Source: Lepiota brunneoincarnata (Eukaryota > Basidiomycota > Agaricomycetes > Agaricales > Agaricaceae). From it: 64,000 nt of DNA. The stretch covers positions 868,001 to 932,000 of the forward strand of contig JAEBUN010000015.1 in the NCBI GenBank assembly GCA_023014365.1, in the 5' to 3' direction. Numbering within the stretch: the first letter of the stretch is position 1; each line of letters starts with the position of its first letter. The notes beneath the pieces were generated by a model. That model saw only the letters and a program-made list of their open reading frames with translations. It was not told the origin of the DNA and did no database searches. Shown piece by piece: positions 42,820 to 54,355 of this stretch. Both the position numbers and the translations under genes were made by a program.

Positions 42820-43830
42820 GGTTAGCATGGCAGTCTGGTGAAGAAACCAAGAATAACCTGGATACAGAGATGAACAGTACTCTAAGTAGGTCTTATGTGC
42901 ACAACCTGGGCCCCGCACCCCCTGTTGCGGACCAGGATTGGCAAATTAGTTGGTCGGAAATCGGAGGGCATAACCCGAAATGGAGATGGGTACGAGAGAA
43001 GCGTCACCAGTGATGTCAACGAAAGGGGGACATGACATCAAGCAAAGCACTCGACTGCCCGGTATTCTGGCAGTAACTTGTTGAAGGAAATACATCTTTG
43101 AGTTCTCATTTGATGCCGTCTGCGTGGTCTCTAAATATAACTAATCGCTAGACCCGCGACGGGTCTGTACTAGTCTCGGACTCTCAGTAGGCATGATGCG
43201 TCCCGTCACTTCTAAATCAGGAGGGTCTAGGATCTATAGCAAGCTTGTGATAAAAGACACCATCATAGTGGGAGACTATGTAGGATATCAGATTCATATG
43301 ACACAGAATGAGAAAAAGAGTGAGCTTGGGCCTGCCCCGAGTGAAGGGGATCATAAAGACAAAAGTCAATATGATTGACTAGCACTAGGCTTGAAGCCGG
43401 TGCAAAATCACAGGAGGGTGTAATGGGAAACCATGGAACACCAGGGGTTTTTAGTGAGTATGCCTGAAAGGGAGAACCTCACACTCTCGGGACCTAGTCC
43501 TGGGGGTTAGCTGGTAATCAGTTTTTGTCCCGACCGAAGGAAAAAAAAAAAAAAAAGAAAAAGAGTGAGCTGTAAGCGCTGAATAAGTCTACAAGGTAAA
43601 TGGTTGGGATCCACACCAGTGTTGCACCCGGAATCGGGGCAAAGAATGTGCCAGAGACAAACCATCCCGCGGGCCATTAGAAAGCCTGGGAGACCTGTTG
43701 CGGGGACGTAGGCATTAGTTTGATTAACTTGAGCTTTCTTTTTCTGGTCGAGGATTTTTTTTTTTTTCCGCCGGCTTTGGATTGAGTACCGATGCTGAGA
43801 CAAGTTTTTGGGATTTGGAAAAACCCTGTG
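42820..43830 (+). repeat. Left arm of a large inverted repeat
   Basis: The reverse complement of this arm matches 44155-44885 over its whole length with many small differences. The arm is about 765 bp once a 230-bp SINE-like insertion plus its 15-bp duplication is subtracted. Weaker similarity continues toward the centre, near 43990. No transposase or conserved coding frame was found in it. Confidence 0.88.
43327..43556 (+). mobile_element. SINE-like retroposon with poly(A) tail and 15-bp target-site duplication
   Basis: The 230-bp element starts GGGCCTGCCCCGAGTG after the first base and ends CCGAAGG followed by 16 A. It is flanked by perfect 15-bp direct repeats GAAAAAGAGTGAGCT at 43312-43326 and 43557-43571. 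The matching site in the right arm of the inverted repeat (44391-44405, reverse complement) has one copy of the 15-mer and no insertion, so it is the empty site. These are the marks of LINE-machinery retroposition. It has no open frame. A box- and B box-like matches are too weak to claim a tRNA origin. Confidence 0.88.
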
Positions 43831-44154
43831 TCGATTAAGGCTTTCAAAACCGGTGCAATGTGGTATGGATGATGAACTGCCGAGCTATTCGGGAGGTTTT
43901 ATCTGCCCCGATCTGACAATTTCTCTAAGCAGGCTATCTTTAGGCCTCTCAGATGACCACCCTGTTACAGCTAGTAGACAGACTAGAACCTGCTTGTCTT
44001 CTCGGTAGCAGCTTGACTTTTTGAGACCCGGAGCTCATCAAATTGAAAGCCCCCCGTTGAGAGCACCCAGCTCGTTGCTATGCATAGTATTGATCACTTA
44101 TATCATCGCTTATCCGGGCTGCATTGGGTGATTTTCGAAAGCCGCGACCAACAC

Positions 44155-44885
44155 GAGGATTCTTTCAAATCCCAAAAACTCGTCTCAGCATCGGTATTCA
44201 GTCCAAGGACAGCGGAAAATCCTTGACCAGAGGAAGAAAGCTCAAGTTAATCAAACTAATGCCTACGTCCCCGCAGCAGGTCTTTTAGGCTTTCTAATGG
44301 ATTTGTTTCTGGCACATGCTTTCCCTCAATTCTAGGTGCAGAACCGGTGGAGATCCAACCATTTACCTTGTAGACTTATTCAACGCTTACAGCTCACTCT
44401 TTTTCTATCTCGTGTCATATGAATCTAATATCCTACAGTCTCCTAGTATGATGGTCTCTTTTGTCACGAGCTTGCTGTAGACCCTAGATCCTTCTGATTT
44501 GGAAGTGATAGGCAAATCCGAGAGGTGGATGCATCGTGCCTGTCGAGAGTCCGAGGCTAGCACAGACCCGTCCAGAGTCCAGTTATATTTAGAAACCACG
44601 CAGACGGCATCAAATGAGAACCTTCAACAAGTTACTACCAGAATACTGGGCAGCCGAGTGCTTTGCTTGATGCCATGTCCCCCTTTCTTTGACATCACTG
44701 GTGACGCTTCTCTCGTACCCATCTCCATTTCAAGTTATGCCCTCCGATTTCTGACCAACTAATTTGCCAATCCTGGTCCGCAACAAGGGGTGCGGGTCCC
44801 AGGTTGCGCCCATGAGGTTTGAGTACTATCCACTTCCATATCTAGGTTATTCTTGGTTTCTCCACCATACTTCCATGCTAACCCA
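44155..44885 (-). repeat. Right arm of the large inverted repeat (contains the empty SINE site)
   Basis: This arm is the reverse complement of the left arm at 42820-43830. Matching blocks include the centre-proximal segment at 44165-44210, the block with CATGTCCCC and GACATCACTGGTGACGCTTCTC, and the outer end GGTTATTCTTGGTTTCTCCACCA. Beyond 44885 the similarity stops. Divergence of roughly one difference per ten bases (judged by eye) means the duplication is not recent. Confidence 0.85.
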
Positions 44886-45040
44886 TGAATATTTCATTAG
44901 GGGTTGTGTGATAGTTACCGACTTCTACGCCCGTGAAGTTCTGAGAGCTGCCTCTGGGTTCTCATTGGCCAGCCTAGCCCAAGAAATCGATATAAAGCTG
45001 CTCCAGCTATCGATATTTATCCCCATCTCCGGACAGAGTC

Positions 45041-45211
45041 ATGAGGCCCATCCAAGCTTTCTTTTCCTTGCTCGTCATCTTCTCCATCGCTGCTATAGCC
45101 GAGCCAATTCCTGGCGACGCCGCTTCCGATGATGAGGGTAATGGGGGTGCTGCCCCTCAAACGCACGCTTTTCCGCGTGAAGATGAGGGTTGCGTCTTTG
45201 GGTGTCCCTGA
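45041..45211 (+). CDS. Putative small secreted protein
   Basis: An ATG opens a 56-residue frame, MRPIQAFFSLLVIFSIAAIAEPIPGDAASDDEG..., with a textbook signal peptide and a likely cleavage after AIA. The mature part is short, acidic and ends with two Cys. It could continue through an intron into further exons, which I cannot decide. Small secreted proteins of this kind are common in mushroom genomes and mostly uncharacterised. It sits next to the inverted repeat, and a broken look-alike lies at 46191-46260. Confidence 0.5.
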   Translation: MRPIQAFFSLLVIFSIAAIAEPIPGDAASDDEGNGGAAPQTHAFPREDEGCVFGCP

Positions 45212-45599
45212 GTTGGCGGGTCGCCGGTTTACTACGAGTGGGCATGTAAGTGCTTTGCATAAACCGCATTGGAGGTTTACCGATGGACCGGATTGCAACT
45301 TCTGGAAATAATTCATTAGATCATGAAATCTATCGTTCGTCTGTGTTCTGAGATATATAAATCGCCCTGGGCTCATCGATTTGGATAGAATTTCCTACTG
45401 ATAGTATGAAGTAACCGAACGAATGTTTTATCCGCGGTCGTTCTTGTAATTGTAATTGTATTGTGATGAACCCAAATATATGTCGAGCGACACTTATCCT
45501 GAGTTCATCCACACTGTAATTATCATGACCCCTCGACACTGAACTGGAGAGCCTGCAAAGTTGATGGAATGTGCTACATCAACGGGGAGGGGGGGCGTG

Positions 45600-46390
45600 A
45601 CTTGAAGGATCAACGGGAAGGTATCACAAGGGCAATAAAGGAATAGCCGCGATGTCCGCTACAGTCCAGCCTATTCTTCGACTCTCCTTGCTTATCGGAA
45701 ATTGATTGAGGTATCGGAGCATTACAAGCAGCCTGCTTACGAACTTTATTGGAGGATCTATTGGATCTGTGTCACTACTGTGCCTTCCGGTGCCTTCCAA
45801 ACAAAACGTCATCCTGGCATGTTCCTGTAAGCCCGCGGGTACTGGCTTACACCAGGATTTGCATTCAGGGTTTTGGTAGTGCTGGGGAAGCTAGCTATTC
45901 AAGCCTTGAATTCCATGAAAGGACCCAGCTTCATTATTACATAGTAATGGCCGGGTCCGATATCAAGGAGACAAAGCTTCTACTAGTATGACCGACATTA
46001 AGCTCAGTGGAGCATTTCAACAGTGGACATGCACCTCATGAGAGGTTGTACGGTGCAATCATCAGCTTCTGTTCCACGGACTCTTTGAGCAGAGTCTGTC
46101 CTGGGGTCTTCGAGCCTCATTCGGTCTAGACAAAGGAAACTAGTCCTGTCATTCTTCTGCCCCATCCCCCAAAGACCACACTTCAGAAACATGAAGCTTG
46201 CTTAGCTTTCTTCCCCTTGCTCCACTGCTGCTATTGTTACCCCAATGCCTGCTTCTAGCTGAAATGGGACCCCGCCCGAGCGAGGGGAGTGTGGCCTAAA
46301 GATTACCAGGTGCACGCACAAAGATATCAATGGAATAGCCACAATCATAATTCGCTACGGTCCAGTCTATTTGAAAATGAGGGGTCGGTG
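45600..46390. repeat. Degenerate tandem repeat of the small-secreted-protein neighbourhood
   Basis: Segments here occur twice. AATGGAATAGCC...CGCTACGGTCCAGTCTATT near 46328-46372 matches AAAGGAATAGCC...CGCTACAGTCCAGCCTATT near 45636-45675. AGCTTTCTTCCCCTTGCT at 46205-46222 matches the signal-peptide coding part of the small gene at 45041. The second copy has a stop after four codons and deletions, so it is a remnant. Confidence 0.6.
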
Positions 46391-46737
46391 CCGTACAACT
46401 CGAGTGAAATAAATATCCACAGCTAGCAGTCGGTGATGCGCGCCAATGATCTGTCATAGGTCAAAATCAGCGGAGGGTTTGTTATGTGTTGTAGTCAGCC
46501 ATGGATACTCGTCAGTCAAATAGGCTGGTCGCCTTGGGACATAGAATCCAGAATCTCAGGAAATCAAGAAGCTCAGGCAGAAGTCATCTGTGGTGACGCC
46601 TTGAGACACTTCAGGTATAACAATCCCACATGATGGTGTAACTGGCTCTTGCACCATGTGGAGGATTAGTGACCCCGCAGGGCGGAGTCTCACGCAGACT
46701 CGAGCTTCACTTTACACTCTTTCTGCTCTGCTCAGCT

Positions 46738-48174
46738 ATGCCTTGGGACTCCATTAAGCTTAACGATGGTGAGGAACTGGGATATCACCGAGCATTTCAG
46801 ACATCAAACTGAAGGTGTTTGAAGGGAACTCGATTCCTAGCATTGCGTATGTGCTTGAGTGTCGATATGAAAACTGAAAGCTAATGGTTTTACTGCTGTT
46901 TCCCAGCTTTGGTACCTGGAAGTTAGGGAACGGGCAAGGCCCAATTGACCTTGTCGAGCAAGCGATTTCCGTTGGTTTCGGTCACGTAGGTGAGTACCAC
47001 ATATATATAGACCCTATCTCCTAACTACGCTCATACGTCTCTTTACAGATACTGCACAGTCATATAGAAACGAGGAAGAAGCTGGAATAGCTATTCGCGA
47101 GAGCGGACTCTCCAGAGAAGACATCTTTATAACTACCAAGTTTTCTGGAATGGATCATTTGGATGTCCAAACATCTATCCAGAATAGTCTGAAGAACGTG
47201 CGTTTCTATCAAAGTCTTGAATTTTGTGCAGTACCAAAGGATAATTGTAGCTCGGCGTGTCTTATGTGGATCTGTACCTCATTCACCACCCAGTAGTCGC
47301 TGTTCCGGATATACTCACTGTATGGAGGAAATTCGAGGAGATCAAGGAAAAAGGTCTCGCCAAGTAACATCATTCATAATGCCTTCTGCACATTAGGTTA
47401 GGTATTGATAATCTTTTAGGAGCATCGGCGTCAGCAACTTCAGCGTTGCTGATTTAAAGATCCTCCTCGCTTCTGCAAAGATCAGGCCAGCAGTGAATCA
47501 GGTATCTTGGGGCCGCCCATCGATAAATGCGTTCCGTTATTGAATTGTGTTTAGATTCTGCTCCACCCATACGTTTACGCTGAACAAGCACCCATTCTGG
47601 CCTTTTCCAAAAGAGAAGGAATCGCCATTGAGGCGTACAGCTCTCTAATGTAAGCTGACCCACATGCTTTGTCAAAGGATGTGCGATATAAAGTTTCCTC
47701 AAGTCCGCTTACTCAACGTCCCGGTGGACCACTCGATATGCCGGTCAATAAAATCGCCAAGCGGAAGAACGTTGCACCCGAGCAAGTCTTGTTGGCCTGG
47801 GTGAAAGCCAAGGGCGCCATTGCTGTCACGTATGGCTTGTTGTTCATCTCTCCATCACTCAGCAATGATGTTCATATAAACCAGAATGAGCTCAAAGAAA
47901 GATAGGCTAGAGAGGTACCTGGAGGCAGGGGATCTTAGTACGTCTAAACTTCAAAGTGTGGATAAGGGCTGGACTCAAGTCGATTGTTACAGAACTGACA
48001 GGGGCTGAAATTGCCGAAATCGAGACTGCTGGGGCGCGAGGCGCCAGGAAGTCGGACGCAAAGGTTGTTCTGCAAAGACTTGCTACAATCACACTGATCT
48101 GTGCTACAGTAGGGGCTGTCTATGGTTATTGGTTCACTATGGTGAATGGGGGCTATCAATGTACGAGTATTTGA
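46738..48174 (+). CDS. Aldo-keto reductase with C-terminal transmembrane anchor
   Basis: This is an NADPH-dependent carbonyl reductase of the fungal AKR3-like group. The start is [30 protein letters not shown]. The catalytic tetrad is visible: Asp and Tyr in [13 protein letters not shown], Lys in FITTKFSG and His in [33 protein letters not shown] and a cofactor-binding T-x-S-S-K-K-D-R-L loop follow. About eight introns fit and all joins keep the frame. After the usual end of the barrel ([22 protein letters not shown]) the protein adds [15 protein letters not shown], a hydrophobic helix, and a short tail, so a membrane-attached form is predicted. It converges on ORC5, 63 bp away. Confidence 0.92.
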
Positions 48175-48237
48175 GAGCCACTTGGTCGTTTACGTGGCCA
48201 AGATGAAAATAACGAAGCGAAATGAATACACTAGGGT

Positions 48238-50029
48238 TTAAACAGTTTCCCATAACAAATCATGCAAGGGTACATTGAGTTGCTTCGCCAGCAACAAGGT
48301 GGTATCGTGTGAGATAGCACATTTGAACATTGGAGTGGCATCAATCCTGTCCAACTGTGAAGTCCGAAGCAGGAGGTGCATCGAGGTTAGTTCCACAATC
48401 TAGCCACTGCGGTCAATGGAAGAGCAAAATCCCGAGAGATCAACGTACTGTATTGTATACTGCAACTCTGCTGATCTCCATATCTGTATATTCGCCAGGT
48501 ATGGTGAATTCAGGTGCGGGGGGCCTCGCATCCACATCATTCTCCTCCAGCAGGGCACCGAGAATCGCAATCATGCGATCGACAGGGAATGGACTTGGTC
48601 CGAGAAGTTGTTGCGGGATCTGGTTTTCGAACGCAAGAATTGACATGTCTACGAGGCCAGTCTGGAAAATAGGCTAGTCACCTTGCTTGGTCCTTTAGTC
48701 TTATTTCGGACCCTCACGGCTCTCCTTCTCCGCTTCTTCTCGTCCAGACCCCGCCCAAACATGCGCAAGTCTGATTTCGCAGGATTCGTGGAGGCAATGT
48801 ACGCTGCGACGAGGACGAACTTGGACATGCGAGGTAGCGATGAAAGATCGTTGATATCGTGCCGTACGGACTCGGCAAGATTACTGGCAATCGGTAGGTG
48901 AGCTTGGCCGATGGGCTGGTTGAGAATGTTATGATCGGGTTCATTGGCGTTTTCCCAGTCAGTTGCATTCATAAGCCGTGGATAAAGCTGACTCAAGGGC
49001 ATTAGTAATGGTCGGATTAAATAAACGCATAAGGCGAAGGCGAGTTTCTTCGGAAGGTGCGGGGATTTCAGGGTCGGCGGGGTCTGGGGTGTCCACCCTG
49101 GTGGCAAACAGGATCGGTTTGACGAAGCCTGGCCACCGGGCCGCTGCGATGTATGCTAGTTCATCAATATCGTGGGTGAAAGGGAAGCAAATGTCGCAGA
49201 TCATGGTGATAAAATGGGTGTAGAGCTGGTGAAGGGAGGGATCGTAGCAGTGTGAATATTTGGACGAAGTTCCTCTGGTTTCTTCGGAGATTGATAAGAA
49301 ACGCGAAGATAAGTTGGTGATAATGTCTGATATGGGGGTAAGATTCCTAGGACTTTGGATTGGTTATGTGGCTTACCAGACTTGCTGAGAGGTCTAATGT
49401 CGATATAGTAGGGCTCAGGTGAAGCGCCAAGCGTTGGCTTGTTGTCTTGCCACTGAGTTTGTGACAGGAGAATTACCGTGATGTCTAGCTGACTCTGTCT
49501 ACCAGTGTCAGAGACAAGGAGACTGCGAACGAGTGGGACTACATACCAGCTCATTCAGTCGAGTTAGGGGAATGATTATATCGGGGTCCCTTTCCTTGAG
49601 CTTTTGGGCTTGTTCGATGCTAAAAATAAATCGAGTATTCTTCGAAGACCTTTCTGTTTTTCGAGAGTGAAGGTGGCGGAGTCCGTGTAGAAAGCCGTCC
49701 CAACTGTCATTCCAGCGCCCGGATGCAGTTTCATTTGCAAAGCCACTTTCCCAGCCGGATTCTTCATCATCGAACAGGGAATTCAAAATCGTGTCGAATA
49801 GCAAGCGTTGGGTAAAGCAAGTTACGGCATCGAGGTGGACATGACAAATCTCCAGACCAGTAAGTGCGTCTGGGTTGCGCCGGGTGTCGGATATCGCAGA
49901 CACGAGAACAGAAGCAGTAGTTCGAGGCGTGATGAAGTCGCAGATGTAGATGAACGGTGGGGGGTATGTTGAGATCAAAGTGGATATTTCCAGGACAAAG
50001 TCTTCATAGCCAACGATTGAGGTATTCAT
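48238..50029 (-). CDS. orc5: Origin recognition complex subunit 5, one +1 frame jump
   Basis: This AAA+-like subunit belongs to the complex that marks replication origins. The start is MNTSIVGYEDFVLEISTLISTYPPPFIYICDFITPRT. Then come a central FIFSIEQAQKLKERDPDIIIPLTRLNEL, PLHQLYTHF-like and ELAYIAAARWPGFVKPIL segments, and the C-terminal MSKFVLVAAYIASTNPAKSDLRMFGRG and FPVDRMIAILGALL, ending DLLWETV at TAA (48238-48240). Five or so introns were placed, one starting at GTCTGG inside the codon after PLSK. The frame jumps +1 at 48991: TNALE and QLYPRLMNATDW are adjacent in the family, but GAG-T-CAG carries one extra base. The usual Walker A motif is not evident, as in many ORC5 proteins. Confidence 0.92.
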
Positions 50030-50674
50030 TCACGCGTTCTTCGCGTTTCTCCTCGTGTTCGTGGCTGAGCTGTTCACCCTCGCCTGTCAAGGAGCCCTAT
50101 GTCGCGTTTCGGGAATGGAGTCAGAGGTTTGGGTATCATGAAGGGAGCCCCTTGCAACTGACAATAACTAAACAGAACACTCTTCAGCGGAAACACTGTT
50201 GAGCCTTCAGACAAGGTTAAGATCACAGATGGTTGGCAAGGATTATGTGAGTTGAAATAGATATTAGACACTAAAGAGTCCGTTGGAAACCAGGGAAGTG
50301 TTTGGTTACGCTCGCCGTTCCAAACACGGTGTTGCTTGTCAATTAAATCTCATCCTCACTTGTTGTCCGCCCCCAGTCGTGCAGCCAGGTGAGAGAAGAC
50401 TCACTGTTTATCGCTCGTTCTTACTCCGAAACTTATGGTCCTAGTCTGTGAGAACAAACAGTCTGCCAGAGAACTCTCAGGCTGCGATTTCATATCGCTC
50501 AGCGTCGGCAACGAAGGCTTGGGTGGCCTCGTTAGCCCGTTACTTTCCTTCTAGGAAAGTCCTGGGAGAAAGCTTGAGTCAACGGTCTATTGACGTGTGA
50601 GCCCTCGCGCGACAGGTTCTTTATAGGCGGATTGCTGTCACCCTTCGAAACACTGGACCCATACTCTCCACGAA
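50030..50674. promoter_or_regulatory. Divergent intergenic region, ORC5 / F-box gene
   Basis: The region lies between two divergent ATGs 645 bp apart and has no conserved coding content. Both promoters must lie here. No cell-cycle box was identified with confidence. Confidence 0.45.
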
Positions 50675-53600
50675 ATGTCAACAAGGTCTTCGACAACTCC
50701 GTCCGAGTCATCGACACGTCTTTCGCGTTCGACTACAGTATCATCCCAGAGGCAGTCGCTCGGGCTTGGTGTTCTTAGTCCAACCAAACCTCGTACGTCT
50801 TCCACGACCTCATCGCTAGCGAGTGGTAGCGCGACCGTCAGGTCAGGGCTCAAGTTGGTGACTCCAGCCAAGTCGAACAACGCGACTTACAAAACCGCCT
50901 CCATCAGCCTCTTCGAACCGCGTCTCATCCTCCATACCCTCTCTCGCCGGCCGTCGTGTTTCAGCATCTGTCCAAAACTTTCCTAGCATGGATCCAGTAG
51001 ACTCCACCCCTTCACGACCCAACAGGCAAAATCGTACGCCTGTAAAGACAGCAAGCTCGGTGACAGGATCCCTGAGAGTTACCCGATCAACTTCCATGTA
51101 TTCTCCCAAATTAATCAAACCAACTCTCCGGTCGTCTGAAGCTACATCGGAAATGTCCCCAACTCGGGCGCGAGTCGTTTCAATGACACCACCTCGGAGG
51201 ACCACAGCCCCAGAGCGCCCGACAACCACGCCGGCTGCCTTGGTAAAATCCCCTTCAGCATCGTCGTTGCTTTTGCCATCCCCCTCGTCTGCCCAAAATT
51301 TGACATCGCCTAGTCCCAAGTCCAAGCCGAAGGTTCAAGTAAACCCATCTACCCCTAAAAACACCCCGTCACGAGTGAAGAAGCCTGGTGCATCCTTAGG
51401 AAGCACACCCTCAAAAACGCCTAGATCGGCCCAGAAGTCCAACCAAAATTCCATCTTTTCCGGCGCTATTTGAGAGTGGAATCTCGACGGATTCCCACTT
51501 TACTGATGATAGTCTTAACAAGGCATTTTCGGTATGGGACGGAGAAGATATGAGCATGGACATGGTGACGGACGTGAATGACAGTGACGTGGACGAGGAG
51601 GTGAGCGTCTACCACATGGCTTCAGCCACCCAAACTCAATCCTATAAACCAACAGATGAGCTCGGCATTATCTCAACTTCTTTCCTATGCATACACACAA
51701 GATATTGCATTATAAACGGCTTCTGGAACGGGCGCAAGCTTCGGCGGCCGCCCAGCTCCACGCACTACAAGCTGAGGTCCGCATGCTCAGGGATCAAGTT
51801 GGTTCAAATGCAAATGGATACGACGTCCGCCACCTCCAACTGAATGCAGATGCCAACGGATTCTGTGTTTGCGGTGGCAAGAAGAAAAAAGGCTTCTGGA
51901 GTGGTTACCGAGACGATAATGACGACGACGACGGCGAAGTTAATCTTGCGAAAATTTTGCACGGCGATGGGAAAGGGACCTTTAGCGAGAGAGAAATCAG
52001 AAAGGCTTTACGCAGCCTTGGCCGAGAAGAGAGGATGAGGCTGATCGCAATCATTCTTGAATGTGAGTCTTGGATGTAGGCAAGTGCTTTGCTTACGATG
52101 CTGTTTAGCATGTCTTCCCGGTGATATTCGCTTGCAAATCCTCCTCTTGGAGAAGTATGCCAAATCCACGTTCGATGTGTTGGGGAGCCTTGCTCCTGAC
52201 CTCGCATTCCGTATTTTGAAGTACCTGAGCGTGAAAGATTTACTCAAGCTCGAACCTGTGCGCCATTGCCCCACGCATTCGCGGTCCTTTGCTAAAAACA
52301 TTCCCAGGTCTCTGGGAAGTGGCAGGCGATGGTCCACCATCCAGCAATCTGGAGGTACCACTGCTTGTGTATAACTGCCACAGACCCAATGCCACTCAAG
52401 CCCCCTACCACACCAGAAGGCTGGTAAGAATGTTGATGGTTGATTGCTGTTAATTATCTAACCGCTCACAGGGAACCTCTTTATCGCTCACTTTATCATC
52501 GGGAGTCTAACTTCCACAACGCGCTCCCTCAGTCCATTCGGTTCCTGAATGGACACACCAATTTCTGCACAACCCTACTCCTACGTGGAAAACGCCTGAT
52601 TAGTGGAAGTTATGACGAGACTATTCGATTCTGGGATATCGACACCGGAGAAATGAAGAAATGTCTTCAGGTTAAGAAACCAGTTAGTTGTGTCGATTTC
52701 CTTGCAGAGGAAGGTGAGATTGGATCACGCTTGAATCCCCATCATTGTATTGATCTACCGACGCAGAGGTTTTCGTCGTTGGATTCCATGATGTTGGGTG
52801 AGCAGAGCACCATATACTGACCTATACGTGTTGACATTTGCCTAGTCGAGTACATCTTTTCTCATCCGTTACTTTCACCCCACTACAGCAACTGGCGGGC
52901 CATTTGAATGGAATTCGTGCTGTGGCCCTCTCTTCGAAGAACCTTGTTTCAGCAGGGGTTGATAAAGCACTCGTTTGTTGGGACTGGCGTGCTGGGACAA
53001 AAATAGTCAGGTTTGGACAACAAACCACTATCAACATAGGGGTGCAAATCATTGCCGGAGATGCTGGAGGTGAAGCGGAAGGAGGGTTTGAGAGGGTTGT
53101 CAGTGTTACTATTGATGGTATTGTGAGAGTGTTCTCGATCAGTAAGTACCCCCTTGGGTATATGCAATGATGAAACTTATCTTCGTAACCCGTCAGAGCG
53201 CCGGGAGATGATATCTCAGTTCAAACTCTCTGAGCTCGGGGCTGGGGACCCTGTTCTCAATGCCAAGCTTTACAATGTAGGTGCGACATCGAACAATATG
53301 TTGCAGTGGTTTGCCGCCAAGGGTACCCAGATGACTGTGAGTAGTGGCCACAGTGTGAAAAGCTATTTGCGCTCAGCCATGTATAGTGTGCCACGAAATC
53401 TGTCATCATGCACCTGCAGTGGCAAGAGGGTGAAGAAAAACCAGTTGCGGCAACACAAAACTTATCGGCAAGCACAGCCTCGATATCCTCAAGGGCGCGC
53501 AACTCTTCTTCAATTTCAACCCCCCAACGTCGGCCCTCCTTGGTATCACCGTCGCATGCTCCGGCGGCCAATAAGGGAAGGTTGAGTCTGAGTATCAACG

Positions 53601-54355
53601 GGACTCGCTCGCCTATCACACCTCTCAGCCCATCGCCGAGAACCTTAAGTCCAGCTCCAGGATCTGCTTTGTTCCCTGTTCACTTTGGCCGTGCAGCAAT
53701 TCTTACCGCTCCACCACAAGCTAGTTGCGGTCGTCGAGACGCCAGATGTAGCTGTCGGAGCTGTTGATCCAAGGAAGAGGAGGGTGGTTACTGCGACGAG
53801 ATTTAGTTCTCGCGCAGGTGCGGATCGGAGGATGTTCATGTCGACCCACCAAGACAAAGAAATCACTTTGCCAGCGGATCTGAATGCCGGGGATGATGAG
53901 CAAGGGGCTGATGAAGAACCACAGGAGGGATTGGGGCTTCGAGATGAGAGCCACTCGTTCAAGGTCGACATTGATACTGATATCACGGCATTGGCGGGAG
54001 CGTGGGCCGCCCTAGCCAATATTGATGGGAATGCTGCGAACAGTGTGAAGGGGTTACGCGGCCGGGCACCAGTAAAGTTTCAGGGACTGGCGACGCCGGA
54101 AAAGAATCCCATGTCGATGCAGTTGAGTCATGAGGAGGTTGTCGTGGGATGCGCAGATGGGACGATTTAGTGAGTGGTGTTATTGGCGACCCTGAGTCCT
54201 TTCGGTGTTGGGTGCTGATTGTTTCATACAGTGTTATGAACTTTGTGGGATATGATTATAGAAAAGAACGAGACGTTGGTATGGATGAATATCTTCCTGA
54301 GGGAGATGCAGAAGATTCTGGCGGAAATGAGAGCCCCGACTCTGAATTTGTGTGA
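50675..54355 (+). CDS. F-box/WD40 protein with long disordered N-terminus, three +1 frame jumps
   Basis: This is a likely substrate adaptor of an SCF ubiquitin ligase. The N-terminal 300 residues are Ser/Thr/Pro/Arg-rich ([20 protein letters not shown], then many SP/TP sites). A predicted coiled coil follows ([31 protein letters not shown]), then an F-box ([32 protein letters not shown]), and WD repeats ([68 protein letters not shown]). The last repeats carry a large Ser-rich and acidic insertion before [15 protein letters not shown]. The frame shifts +1 at 50887/50888, at 51469-51471 (ATT-TGA-G) and between 53705 and 53718. Two separate genes cannot be excluded, but the joins support one. 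Confidence 0.8.

Noticed and set aside
43327..43556. tRNA-derived head for the SINE-like element
   Set aside because: Matches to A and B boxes are too weak to claim without a search.
49200..49400. Frame mismatch in ORC5 before QLYTHFITM
   Set aside because: A donor at GTCTGG, inside the codon after PLSK, gives a continuous exon reading NLTPISDIITNLSSRFLSISEE.
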